A stretch of DNA of 52,574 nucleotides from an uncultured Prochlorococcus sp. (GTDB lineage: Bacteria; Cyanobacteriota; Cyanobacteriia; PCC-6307; Cyanobiaceae): the NCBI GenBank assembly GCA_902571335.1, contig CACGBT010000011.1, positions 1 through 52,574 of the forward strand, in the 5' to 3' direction. The position numbers were made by a program, and so were the translations under genes. Under the pieces are notes generated by a model. That model was not told where the DNA came from, did not search any database, and saw nothing but the letters and a program-made list of their open reading frames with translations. Position 1 is the stretch's first letter, and each line of letters begins with the position of its first letter. Positions 36,348-44,281 of this stretch are shown piece after piece.

Positions 36348-37877
36348 CTAGTGTGCCTCCTCTGTTTTTTTATCTAAAGACATTCCAATAATTTTGGCGG
36401 AATGAATGTTGTCCCTATCTCTAATAGTAGAGCAAGTGTGTAACAACCCTTGATCAACTAAATTTTTATATCTAATTGATATCGCATTATTAACTCTTTC
36501 ACAATCATTCATTGCCCTCTCTTTTGCGCCGGGGACTTTTCCAGAGTAATCAAATCTTATTACTACCGGAATAGGGAGATCTTGAGAAACATTTAATCCA
36601 GTAAAAATCTTCACTCCTACATCTAAATCTGGAGCCCCTTCTTCGACTGTATCTAAATGAGCAAAATAAGTTAAATTTCTGAGATGTACTTCTTTGAAAC
36701 CTATACCTACTCCAATAAACCTCTCTGCATGTCCAATATCTTTATAAGAACCATTATGAAAACTCTTAACATAATCAATTTGAGAAATATTATTGACAAT
36801 TAATTTATACGTAAATTTTTCCAGTCCACTGAGTTTATCTTTTGAAGATTGCTTAGAAATTGTCTGGCAAATTTCTCTTTCTGCATCCTCTCTAGAGAAA
36901 TTTATTGTTGAATTATAAATTTCTAATGTAGAAATAGTTTTTTCTAAATCTATACCGCCATCGATAGTTGATAAATGTATTTTTAATGAATCAGTGTCTG
37001 TATCAAGTCCAATTAACATTAAATCCACAGAAGCTCCGCAGCAAAAGCTATTCTCTACAGCCTCTTTGAAAGCATATAATTTATTTCTACCTTCTGCTGC
37101 AGCTAACTCGTCATTACTCCCATGAGCTGCGCATCCCTGATGCAAAGGATCTACTGAACTAAAGTGATAAGTTACAACTTTTAAGTATCTGGTATCTTTA
37201 TGAGCTTCATTAGGAACATTCTCTCTATATCTTTTATGTTCAGTTTTTACCCATCGATTAACGGTATTTTCAATATCAAACAGTGCTCCAGCATGGGATC
37301 TTCTTCTTACTGAACTAAAAGGTATTCTCATTACATAAGCAACTGAATGAGCTAATCTCCCATCTGAACAAGGAGTTATATCAAGTAAATGTATTCCACA
37401 ATCTAAGAGAAATTTTTCGAAGTCTTCCGCATCCTTACTACCAGCAGCACCTTCAAGTGGATCATTGTTAAAAAAATTGTCGCTTAGTTTCTCATGCTGT
37501 TTGAAAGCACACCATGCATATAATGCCCTCATATCAAGAGGTTTAACCCAAGATTTATCTAATACATGTAGGGGTAAATCTATTCCCAAATTTTTTCTTG
37601 ATATTTTCTGTGCCTTATTTATAAAATCTTCGTGATGTTGAATTCGACCAATTTCCTTGAGAGTTGGAACAATTTCATCAAAATCACTTTTTATTTTGCT
37701 TTCATACCTAAATAGATTTTCATTTTGGATATTGTTGGTTAATTTATGAGACTTTCCAGAATTTCGGAAATTATTTGATTCTTTAGTTTGTATATGGATA
37801 TTTTCAGTAAAAGTTTTCATTGGAGCTGTTGGCCCCAATGTGAAGTTCTTGGCTTTAGCCAGTCCTCTTAAAGGCAT
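36348..37877 (-). CDS. csoSCA: Carboxysome shell carbonic anhydrase CsoSCA (CsoS3)
   Basis: A 509-residue carbonic anhydrase that converts bicarbonate to CO2 inside the carboxysome, next to RuBisCO. Seen: a disordered N-terminal stretch (about 1-65) that in homologues tethers RuBisCO; the catalytic module with the predicted zinc ligands Cys170, His238 and Cys249; the Asp172-Arg174 dyad in PCSDGRLAHS; and a C-terminal beta-CA-like pseudo-domain. The residue numbers are from my count and the ligand assignment follows spacing in the Halothiobacillus enzyme (Cys, then His and Cys 11 apart). It follows csoS2 by 7 bases. Confidence 0.95.
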   Translation of the reverse strand: MPLRGLAKAKNFTLGPTAPMKTFTENIHIQTKESNNFRNSGKSHKLTNNIQNENLFRYESKIKSDFDEIVPTLKEIGRIQHHEDFINKAQKISRKNLGIDLPLHVLDKSWVKPLDMRALYAWCAFKQHEKLSDNFFNNDPLEGAAGSKDAEDFEKFLLDCGIHLLDITPCSDGRLAHSVAYVMRIPFSSVRRRSHAGALFDIENTVNRWVKTEHKRYRENVPNEAHKDTRYLKVVTYHFSSVDPLHQGCAAHGSNDELAAAEGRNKLYAFKEAVENSFCCGASVDLMLIGLDTDTDSLKIHLSTIDGGIDLEKTISTLEIYNSTINFSREDAEREICQTISKQSSKDKLSGLEKFTYKLIVNNISQIDYVKSFHNGSYKDIGHAERFIGVGIGFKEVHLRNLTYFAHLDTVEEGAPDLDVGVKIFTGLNVSQDLPIPVVIRFDYSGKVPGAKERAMNDCERVNNAISIRYKNLVDQGLLHTCSTIRDRDNIHSAKIIGMSLDKKTEEAH

Positions 37878-37884
37878 TATTTAC

Positions 37885-40182
37885 TTAACCTCTTGCACCA
37901 CCTGAAAAGGTAACAAGTTGTCCTTCACGAGTATTTCCACTAGATCCAGTTATCAAGAAATCTGGTTTTTCTGTTTCCTCATTTCTTTTAACTTCCATAG
38001 GGGGCATAGCGCTCATAAATCCTGCTCTTGATGGATTTCGCTTTCTAGAAGAAGCCCCTTCTGTACCTGTTACTTTATCTCCGCGATCCCAATCATCACC
38101 AGTTACGTTTCCTACTGATTGTCCTTCACCAGTAATCCTTGATGCGACTCTTTTTTCTGGTGTCTTTGAAGCACGGTCTGCCTCTTCAATTTCCATTTTT
38201 TGTTTATAAGTAATATTTTTATTCGGTTCAAATCTAAATTTTTCAGTACCAGTTACCTTATCAACTGCCATATCAAAAGGTCCTGTTACCTTTGAACCAT
38301 TTTCATATTCATTACCCGTAACACCTTGAGTATTTTTTTCAGAATATTTGTCTCTTGATGGTGATTTAACAGAGAATTCATTCCAAGAGTTACCTGCTGA
38401 CTTTTCCGGATTCGCATAAGCAGTATCATGAGGAGGATTATCACAAGTGTGTGAGAACTGATCTCCACCAACATAAGGAGTACCAGTTAGGTTTTTACAA
38501 GCACCTTTCTTAGCACCTGTCATTAATCCGCCAATTCCTGGTTGTTGTCCTGTTAGTCTGGCATTTGAATTATTTCCAGAATTAACAGTCGCTCGTGATT
38601 TCATATCTTCAGAAGTTTCATTATTACAATTCTCATTAATCTGATCTAAGCCTGCGTATGGTGTTCCTGTTAGCACTTTGCATGAACCTGGTTCATCTCC
38701 AGTTACTATTTTTGATCTTCCTGTCATAGTCCCGCTTATTAAATTTGACTTTGAAGAAAGGCTTAAACCTACTTTTCTAGCTTCTGGTTTTGGTTTTGAA
38801 CCGCAAAACTTCTCATATTGTTGGGATCCTATATACTCATCACCAGTTACATTCTTGCAACTCCCATGTTCATTACCTGTCATATGATCTGATCTTCCTA
38901 CACCTGTACCAGTTACATTATTCCCATTAAGAGTATTGTAACTGCCTACTTTTTCAAATGCTTTGCCTTTTGGATTTGGCTCTGAGCCAAGATATTGATC
39001 TCCAGTTAACTGATGTCCAGAACCAGATTCATCTCCAGTAACAAGTGTTGATCTACCAGGAAGTGATCCGGATACTTTTAATCCATCTGTTGTAGTGCTG
39101 TGTTTAACCTTTGAAGGATTTTTTGGAACATCACCACAATACTTCTGTGATTGATTAGCAGATACATATTCAGTACCTGTAAGATTTTTACAAGTCCCAG
39201 GCTCATCTCCTGTGACCCTCTCAGATCTACCCACTTCATTACCAGTTACTTTATTACCTGATGTTGTAGAGGTAACAGTAGATCTAAGTGGTTGTTTATA
39301 ACTTGGTCTGTCTTGACAAAATTGATCAACAACTTCTGATCCCATATATTGAGTACCAGTGACAGTTCTGCATGTACTTGCCTCATTACCTGTAGTTTTT
39401 ACAGATCTATTAGCTTGAGTTCCAGTAACTATTTGACCTGAATCAGTTTCACTTTTACCAACTTTCCAGCTAGCATCCGCAATATTTTGTTTTGCACCAT
39501 TTTTATTTGGACCACATGGTCTACATTTACCATTACCTTTTTTGCTTGTAGCGCCAGTTTTACTTCTAAGCTCTCTCACTCTCTGAGAAATCTCTCTACT
39601 ACTTAAATCTGGGTCTCCCCTTCTAGCTAAAGAGGCTGCACTGGTATTTTGTTTTGTTGCTGATTTACCATGTTTAGATTGAGCTTCTCTTCTCGCTAAA
39701 ACAATATCTCTACTTGTATTAGTAATTGGCTTTCTCTTCTGATTAATTCTTCTTTTAACGTTAGGTTTTAGGGACTTAGATTCTGTACTAGTTGAACCTT
39801 GACTTTCTTGTTTTTTGCTTATAGTTGATTTAACTGCGGTTACAGGACTTTCTTTTTTAGCATCAGTACGGGTTCTATCGGATGAAGTTATAGCTGATTT
39901 CCCATGGGTAGACATTGCTTTTCTTCTCTCTATTACCAATCCTTTACTAGATAAAGTTGTTGAAGAAGATTTTCTGTTAACCTGAGTTTTTGGAATATGA
40001 TTTGTAGCTGGTTTAGAAATATTTTGTTTATTAAGAGAAGACTGAGTCCCAGAAATTTGTATATCTTGAGAAGATCGAACTCTATCTTTAGTAGTTGAAG
40101 AATAAGCAGCAGCTTTTTTGCCGCTATCACTCATCGCCTTTCTTCTTTCTAATGCAATCTCTCTACTGGTTTTTTTTGACAT
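37885..40182 (-). CDS. csoS2: Carboxysome scaffold protein CsoS2
   Basis: A 765-residue disordered scaffold that links RuBisCO to the shell. Seen, numbering from Met-Ser-Lys-Lys: four N-terminal Arg-rich RuBisCO-binding motifs (ALERRKAMSDSGKKA at about 13, then near 86, 164 and 200); six middle repeats of 33-40 residues every 55-60 residues at about 252-580, each with V-T-G and T-G-x-x-Y elements; and a C-terminal part with two more repeats and a Gly-rich end (LVTFSGGARG). Most middle repeats have a Cys pair. The ATG at 40182 is preferred; a TTG three codons upstream is unlikely. It lies 7 bases before csoSCA. Some homologues make a short form by frameshift; this was not assessed. Confidence 0.96.
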   Translation of the reverse strand: MSKKTSREIALERRKAMSDSGKKAAAYSSTTKDRVRSSQDIQISGTQSSLNKQNISKPATNHIPKTQVNRKSSSTTLSSKGLVIERRKAMSTHGKSAITSSDRTRTDAKKESPVTAVKSTISKKQESQGSTSTESKSLKPNVKRRINQKRKPITNTSRDIVLARREAQSKHGKSATKQNTSAASLARRGDPDLSSREISQRVRELRSKTGATSKKGNGKCRPCGPNKNGAKQNIADASWKVGKSETDSGQIVTGTQANRSVKTTGNEASTCRTVTGTQYMGSEVVDQFCQDRPSYKQPLRSTVTSTTSGNKVTGNEVGRSERVTGDEPGTCKNLTGTEYVSANQSQKYCGDVPKNPSKVKHSTTTDGLKVSGSLPGRSTLVTGDESGSGHQLTGDQYLGSEPNPKGKAFEKVGSYNTLNGNNVTGTGVGRSDHMTGNEHGSCKNVTGDEYIGSQQYEKFCGSKPKPEARKVGLSLSSKSNLISGTMTGRSKIVTGDEPGSCKVLTGTPYAGLDQINENCNNETSEDMKSRATVNSGNNSNARLTGQQPGIGGLMTGAKKGACKNLTGTPYVGGDQFSHTCDNPPHDTAYANPEKSAGNSWNEFSVKSPSRDKYSEKNTQGVTGNEYENGSKVTGPFDMAVDKVTGTEKFRFEPNKNITYKQKMEIEEADRASKTPEKRVASRITGEGQSVGNVTGDDWDRGDKVTGTEGASSRKRNPSRAGFMSAMPPMEVKRNEETEKPDFLITGSSGNTREGQLVTFSGGARG
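38443..39429 (-). repeat. Six tandem middle repeats of csoS2
   Basis: Coding repeats at roughly residues 252-289, 312-349, 370-402, 423-460, 482-519 and 543-580 of CsoS2. Each has a (V/I/L)(T/S)G start, a central TG-D/N-E-x-G-x-C and an L-TG-x-x-Y-x-G followed by a Cys. The third copy has neither cysteine (Ser-Gly-His in place of Cys; Pro-Asn-Pro-Lys-Gly after the Tyr). The sixth is the most divergent in its first part. Not a CRISPR array. Confidence 0.85.
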
Positions 40183-40212
40183 AATCTTCAAATGTGAAAC
40201 TCTTTTGAAAAA

Positions 40213-40241
40213 CTTTCTCCAAAAATATTTTTTGGAGAAAG
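40213..40241 (-). promoter_or_regulatory. Strong stem-loop with U-tract between cbbS and csoS2
   Basis: ctttctccaaaaa (40213-40225) and its exact complement (40229-40241) form a perfect 13-bp stem with a 3-base loop. On the minus-strand transcript it is followed by five Us (40208-40212). It begins 22 bases after the cbbS stop codon and ends 31 bases before the csoS2 start. It looks like a partial intrinsic terminator (attenuator) or mRNA-stabilising hairpin inside the operon. Confidence 0.7.
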
Positions 40242-40263
40242 ATATTTACTACATAAAGTAGAT

Positions 40264-40605
40264 TTAACGTCCTTGGAAAACAACAAAAGCTGTTCCTTGG
40301 CTTTGAGTGTAAGCATCGTATCCGATGATTCTTACATGGTGATCAGGGTATGCTCTATGACATGCCTCTAATTCACTTACAACCAAGTTAAGATCTTTTT
40401 CCCCAAAAAATGGGAGTTTCCAATAAGACCAATAAGTTTGCATACTTCCACTAGGATGAACATGCTCAATAACAGGACTCCAGCCTTGAGCAATTATGTA
40501 TGCAATTTGATCGTATATTTCTTCCTGGGTCATCGGTGGTAAGAAACCGAATGTTTCCAGGGTTGCAACTGTTTGATAGTCGCCTACTGTGCTCTGGAAA
40601 GGCAT
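40264..40605 (-). CDS. cbbS: RuBisCO small subunit (form IA)
   Basis: A 113-residue small subunit of RuBisCO, part of the L8S8 enzyme. Seen: MPFQSTVGDYQTVATLETFGFLPPM, a YIIAQGWSPVIEHVHP helix, YWSYWKLPFFGEKDLN and a C-terminal FVVFQGR. It follows cbbL by 93 bases and precedes csoS2. The spacer with cbbL holds two hairpins, and the spacer with csoS2 holds a stronger one. Confidence 0.97.
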   Translation of the reverse strand: MPFQSTVGDYQTVATLETFGFLPPMTQEEIYDQIAYIIAQGWSPVIEHVHPSGSMQTYWSYWKLPFFGEKDLNLVVSELEACHRAYPDHHVRIIGYDAYTQSQGTAFVVFQGR

Positions 40606-40631
40606 AATTAATTTAAATGTGAATGTAATTA

Positions 40632-40684
40632 CTCGTAATAGAACGAGATTTGTAGAAGTTTGAGGAGAAGAAGAATCTCCTCAA
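40632..40684 (-). promoter_or_regulatory. Two stem-loops in the cbbL-cbbS spacer
   Basis: Hairpin A: ttgaggaga (40660-40668) with tctcctcaa (40676-40684), 9 bp, 7-base loop, about 14 bases after the cbbL stop codon. Hairpin B: ctcgt (40632-40636) with acgag (40643-40647), 5 bp, 6-base loop. Neither is followed by a U-tract on the mRNA, so they look more like RNA-processing or stabilising elements than terminators. Confidence 0.55.
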
Positions 40685-40698
40685 TTTTGAAATCTGGT

Positions 40699-42114
40699 TT
40701 AACCTTGAACGTCTAGTTTGTCGACGGTATCAAATTCAAACTTAATTTCCTTCCAAGTTTCAAGAGCAATAGCTAATTCAGGACTGTGTTTAGCAGCTTC
40801 CATAAGAATGTCTCTACTCTCTTTTTCGATTTCGCGACCAGCATTACGTGCTTTTACACAAGCTTCTAAAGCGACTCTGTTGGCTGCAGCTCCAGCAGCT
40901 GAACCCCATGGATGACCATGTGTTCCTCCACCGAACTGAAGACAAGAATCATCTCCAAAAATTGCTAGCAGTGCAGGCATATGCCATACGTGAATACCAC
41001 CTGATGCGACAGCAAATACTCCTGGCATTGAACCCCAATCTTGATCAAAGAAGTTACCTCTTGATCTATCTTCGGGAACAAATGACTCTCTTAAGTTGTC
41101 AATGTAACCAAGAGTTGTTTGACGATCGCCTTCAAGTTTTCCAACAACAGTTCCAGTATGTAATTGATCTCCTCCGGAGAGTCTCAAACATTTTGCTAAA
41201 ACTCTGAAATGGATACCGTGTTTTGGATGTCTATCAATAACAGCATGCATCGCTCTATGAATATGTAGAAGCATGCCATTTTTACGACACCAGTTTGCTA
41301 ATCCAGTATTTGCAGTAAAACCGCCAGTTATATAATCATGCATGATGATTGGCATATCTAGCTCTTTAGCAAATTCAGCTCTTTCGTAAAGTTCTTCAGG
41401 AGTGTTGGCAGTACAGTTTAGGTAGTGACCTTTAACTTCGCCAGTTTCTTGCTGAGCAAGCTTAACTGCTTCTGCAACAAACTCAAATCTTTCTCTCCAA
41501 CGTTGGAATGGCTGAGAGTTGATATTCTCATCATCCTTCGTTAAATCAAGACCACCTCTAAGGCACTCATATACAACCCGACCATAGTTTTTACCAGATA
41601 ATCCTAATTTAGGTTTAATGGTACAACCAAGAAGAGGTCTTCCATATTTGTTTAAACGATCTCTTTCAACTACGATTCCATTTGGTGGACCACCGCAAGT
41701 TTTGATGAAAGCGATTGGGAATCTAATATCTTCTAGACGTAGGTGTCTAAGAGCTTTAAATCCAAAAACGTTTCCTACTAAAGATGTTAATACGTTTGTA
41801 ATAGAACCTTCTTCAAAAAGATCTAAAGGATATGCAATAAAAGCATAAAAAGCTTCAGGGTCTCCAGGAACGTCTTCGATTCGATAACAACGTCCTTTAT
41901 AAAATTCTAAATCTGTAAGTAACTCGGACCAAACTGTTGACCAAGTACCTGTTGAAGATTCAGCGGCAACAGCTGCTGCAACTTCTTCTCTGGGAACACC
42001 TTCCTGACCTGTACATTTGAAACAGGCTAGTAAATCGGTGTCAAGGGGTACATATTCTGGAGTCCAGTAGGTATCTCTGTACTCCTTTACCCCTGCATCA
42101 TACTTCTTACTCAT
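40699..42114 (-). CDS. cbbL: RuBisCO large subunit (form IA)
   Basis: A 471-residue large subunit. It carboxylates ribulose 1,5-bisphosphate, the main CO2-fixing step, inside the carboxysome. Seen: the carbamylated Lys193 in GLDLTKDDE, the metal ligands right after it, loop 6 ([14 protein letters not shown]), [28 protein letters not shown] (in parts) and [12 protein letters not shown] with the active-site His. Form IA is indicated by the cso neighbourhood. It follows csoS1 by 68 bases and precedes cbbS. It is full length with an ATG start. Confidence 0.98.
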
Positions 42115-42154
42115 AAGGATAAATTTAGGTCTGTGTAGGGAAAATAATTATTGT

Positions 42155-42174
42155 GCAAAATTTATAAGTTTTGC
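42155..42174 (-). promoter_or_regulatory. Weak stem-loop in the csoS1-cbbL spacer
   Basis: gcaaaa (42155-42160) and ttttgc (42169-42174) pair as a 6-bp stem around an 8-base loop, beginning about 8 bases after the csoS1 stop codon. It completes a set of hairpins in the first three operon spacers, but is A/T-rich and may be chance. Confidence 0.35.
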
Positions 42175-42182
42175 TTTATTTA

Positions 42183-42494
42183 TTAGTCCTTTTGACCAAG
42201 AAATTCACCGTTACCAAGAGCAGGTTCAACTTCTCTATGAGGACGAGCAATAATGTGAGCTGCAACTAAACCGTCGCCAACTCTTTCACAAGCATCAGCA
42301 CCAGCTCTTACAGCTGCGTTAACTGCGCCTGTTTCTCCTCTAACTAATACTGTGACATAACCGCCACCTACGAATTCACGACCAATAAGGCGAACTTCTG
42401 CAGCCTTTGTCATTGCGTCTGCTGCTTCGATTGCAGGTACAAGTCCGCGTGTCTCGATCATGCCGAGAGCGATACCCATTGTTTCTGTAGCCAT
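42183..42494 (-). CDS. csoS1: Major carboxysome shell protein CsoS1 (BMC-H)
   Basis: A 103-residue hexameric shell protein that forms most of the shell facets. Seen: ALGMIETRGLVPAIEAADAM, LIGREFVGGGYVTVLVRGETGAVNAA, VGDGLVAAHIIARPHREVE and a short C-terminal tail. First gene of the main carboxysome transcript, 68 bases before cbbL. The start is ATG at 42494, since family sequence starts there. It lies 18 bases downstream of one copy of a 14-base word that recurs in the far end of the same spacer. Confidence 0.98.
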   Translation of the reverse strand: MATETMGIALGMIETRGLVPAIEAADAMTKAAEVRLIGREFVGGGYVTVLVRGETGAVNAAVRAGADACERVGDGLVAAHIIARPHREVEPALGNGEFLGQKD

Positions 42495-42512
42495 TGTCTA
42501 CTAATTACTAAA

Positions 42513-42526
42513 TGTGGAATGTTCAA
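42513..42526 (-). repeat. 14-base word, copy 1, in the csoS1 leader
   Basis: tgtggaatgttcaa on the plus strand, 18 bases upstream of the csoS1 ATG. As csoS1 mRNA it reads UUGAACAUUCCACA. An exact second copy, in the same orientation, lies 231 bases away at 42744. Confidence 0.75.
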
Positions 42527-42715
42527 TTCGAAGAATGCTTCATTAAGTAGTTATAAGTCAAGCGTTTTCGATAAAATCTCCATTAATGTTTTTTCTATCA
42601 TTCATAAGTTAAACTTATCACCCTTGGTACTATTGATATGTCAATACTTATGCAAATTAGTTAGTGCATCAAAACATACTGTTGTGTTAAGAAAAAATTT
42701 ACATTATGTTATTTC

Positions 42716-42775
42716 CGTACGAGGCAGGCCCTGTCTACACAGGTGTGGAATGTTCAACCTTTCCTGTCTCCGTAT
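42716..42775 (+). ncRNA. Candidate structured small RNA (strand uncertain)
   Basis: A GC-richer island between divergent csoS1 and rdgB. An outer stem pairs 42718-42728 with 42763-42774 (11 pairs, one G-U, one bulged C). Inside it, cctgt (42730-42734) pairs with acagg (42739-42743) around a 4-base loop, and a single-stranded loop holds copy 2 of the 14-base word. On the plus strand, a TTGTGT-17-TATGTT pair (42682-42687, 42705-42710) would place a start near 42716. No U-tract follows, so it could instead be part of the rdgB leader, or be made from the minus strand. Not a recognised family. Confidence 0.45.
42744..42757 (+). repeat. 14-base word, copy 2, in the loop of the structured block
   Basis: Exact second copy of tgtggaatgttcaa, between the inner hairpin and the right arm of the outer stem. 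If transcribed on the plus strand, this segment is fully complementary to the csoS1 leader at 42513-42526, and pairing could extend by two G-U and one A-U toward the inner hairpin. Confidence 0.75.
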
Positions 42776-42821
42776 CTAGCTTTGAAGTAAGATAATATCC
42801 TCTATAAATTTAATTTTAATT

Positions 42822-43406
42822 TTGAACCTTCCAGTCCTAACTATTGCGAGTGGCAACCAAACTAAAGTTTCTGAAATTTCGGAAATGCTTGATGTTTTGT
42901 CTTTAAAGGTTCAGAAGCAACCAGAATATTTAAATGTCAAAGAGACTGGAGACACATATTTTGAGAATGCACTTTTAAAAGCAAAAGCAGCTGCTTTAGA
43001 GACAAAAACCTGGGCATTAGCTGACGATTCAGGCCTTGAAGTGGATATCTTAGATGGTCGACCAGGCATATATTCTGCTCGATATGCCAAAAACAACGCT
43101 GAAAAAATTAAAAAATTAATTAATGAACTTTCTGATAGTCCTTACAGGAGCGCGAGATTTATAAGTTGTATGGTTTTATGTGATCCCTCAGGAAACTTAG
43201 TGAAGGATACAACTGGAATATGCTGGGGAGAAATTCTTAAGATTCCAAAATATCCAAATGGGGAGTTCGAATCTATTTTTTGGGTAAAAGAAGCTAACTC
43301 TGTTTATGGAGAACTCTCACAATCACAACTAAGTAAGTTAGGAAGCAGGGGTAAAGCCGCCAAAATTATGTCACCTTACCTCAAAAAAGAAATAGGTTTA
43401 AATTAA
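42822..43406 (+). CDS. rdgB: Non-canonical purine NTP pyrophosphatase (HAM1/RdgB)
   Basis: A 194-residue enzyme that hydrolyses dITP, XTP and related nucleotides to keep them out of DNA and RNA. Seen: the N-terminal LTIASGNQTKVSEISEML, ETGDTYFENALLKAKAAA, the catalytic ALADDSGLEVDILDGRPGIYSARYA (in part), and a C-terminal SRGKAAKIM. TTG start at 42822 just before the first strand. It is on the opposite strand to the cso genes, between csoS1D and csoS1, and ends 7 bases from csoS1D. Confidence 0.94.
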   Translation: MNLPVLTIASGNQTKVSEISEMLDVLSLKVQKQPEYLNVKETGDTYFENALLKAKAAALETKTWALADDSGLEVDILDGRPGIYSARYAKNNAEKIKKLINELSDSPYRSARFISCMVLCDPSGNLVKDTTGICWGEILKIPKYPNGEFESIFWVKEANSVYGELSQSQLSKLGSRGKAAKIMSPYLKKEIGLN

Positions 43407-43413
43407 AAAATTC

Positions 43414-44184
43414 TCAATAATTTGAAATTTCATCAATTGCTCTTATAGCAGCTGCTGCTGCTTCTTCTACATCTCCTTCTTTTCCTGCCAAAGTTAATCT
43501 ACCAAAAGCGCCAACTGCCTTTACATCAACAACAGTTATATTTGATGCTTTTTCTGCTTCATTTGCTGCTTTTAAGACATACCCAGCCGGTTCAGTTTCT
43601 AATATAAACATGCTCATTCCAGATTGAATCATTGATCCACTTCTGTTTTGTCTATTTATTAAAACAGCATGATCTGGAGTAATAGCTCGAATAACTTCTG
43701 TCCAACTTGTTGAAGGTTTGGTTCTTTTTCTAACTTCACTTCCAATAGCATCTAGAACAACATCCCCAGAATGTAAAACAGTACTTTGATCTTTGTGATA
43801 AAGAGCTAGAGAGCCAAATGCTCTTTCAACAATCATCTGACCAAGTCTTACATTACTTGCTTTTAAGGCAATATCAGTAACTCTATGCACAGCCATCCCA
43901 GGTGAAACTTCCATCCAAAGACATGAATCTCCGGGTATAGGTAAAAAACCTCTACTAACCGTCCCCATATATGCAGCTAATTGAGGTTGAAGAGAATCCA
44001 AAAAAACATATGTTCTCAACTCAATTTGCTCAACTTGACTTGCTTGTCTGGATACCAAAGACTTTTCTGAATCAGTTGTAATAAAACAGCTTGCACCACT
44101 GGCCTGAGATTGCACCTCAGAACCCGTGACAAGAGAACTGCCTTTTTTTCGTTCCCCTCTGTTTAAACTAGAAGTTGGTTCCAT
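43414..44184 (-). CDS. csoS1D: Tandem-BMC carboxysome shell protein CsoS1D
   Basis: A 256-residue shell protein with two BMC domains (about 50-150 and 155-256), which forms trimers and stacked hexamer-like units with a gated pore (known from the Prochlorococcus homologue). Seen: an N-terminal Ser-rich extension (about 1-50), [22 protein letters not shown], a pore-lining segment around [16 protein letters not shown] residues ([12 protein letters not shown]), and [22 protein letters not shown] in the second domain. It is separated from the rest of the cso genes by rdgB on the other strand and must have its own promoter. Confidence 0.95.
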   Translation of the reverse strand: MEPTSSLNRGERKKGSSLVTGSEVQSQASGASCFITTDSEKSLVSRQASQVEQIELRTYVFLDSLQPQLAAYMGTVSRGFLPIPGDSCLWMEVSPGMAVHRVTDIALKASNVRLGQMIVERAFGSLALYHKDQSTVLHSGDVVLDAIGSEVRKRTKPSTSWTEVIRAITPDHAVLINRQNRSGSMIQSGMSMFILETEPAGYVLKAANEAEKASNITVVDVKAVGAFGRLTLAGKEGDVEEAAAAAIRAIDEISNY

Positions 44185-44281
44185 TCACGCGACTATAACG
44201 GATAATGGTACATTTTTTCTATTAAATTTACTTGCATGCTTCCCACAAAACGATAACTTCAAGTAAAAGATATGCATTTTT

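Larger units (their letters stand above)
42495..42821. other. 327-base spacer between csoS1 and rdgB
   Basis: No gene is supported here; the 86-codon open frame at 42519 is rejected. It contains, in order on the plus strand: the 14-base word copy 1 (42513-42526), a possible csoS1 promoter near 42551-42564 with TTGACT/TATAAC read on the minus strand, the GC-richer structured block (42716-42775) with word copy 2, and an A/T-rich run up to the TTG start of rdgB. Both flanking genes are transcribed away from it. Confidence 0.7.

Noticed and set aside
38443..39429. Regularly spaced repeats that could be taken for a CRISPR array
   Set aside because: They are in-frame protein repeats of CsoS2 with varying bases and no constant repeat/spacer lengths.
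40848..41207. A 119-codon open frame on the plus strand within cbbL
   Set aside because: Mirror of the highly conserved RuBisCO large-subunit gene on the minus strand; its translation has no domain pattern.
42519..42779. An 86-codon open frame on the plus strand between csoS1 and rdgB
   Set aside because: Low-complexity, Cys-rich translation with no recognisable family; it overlaps the structured block and copy 2 of the repeat, and is better explained as non-coding.
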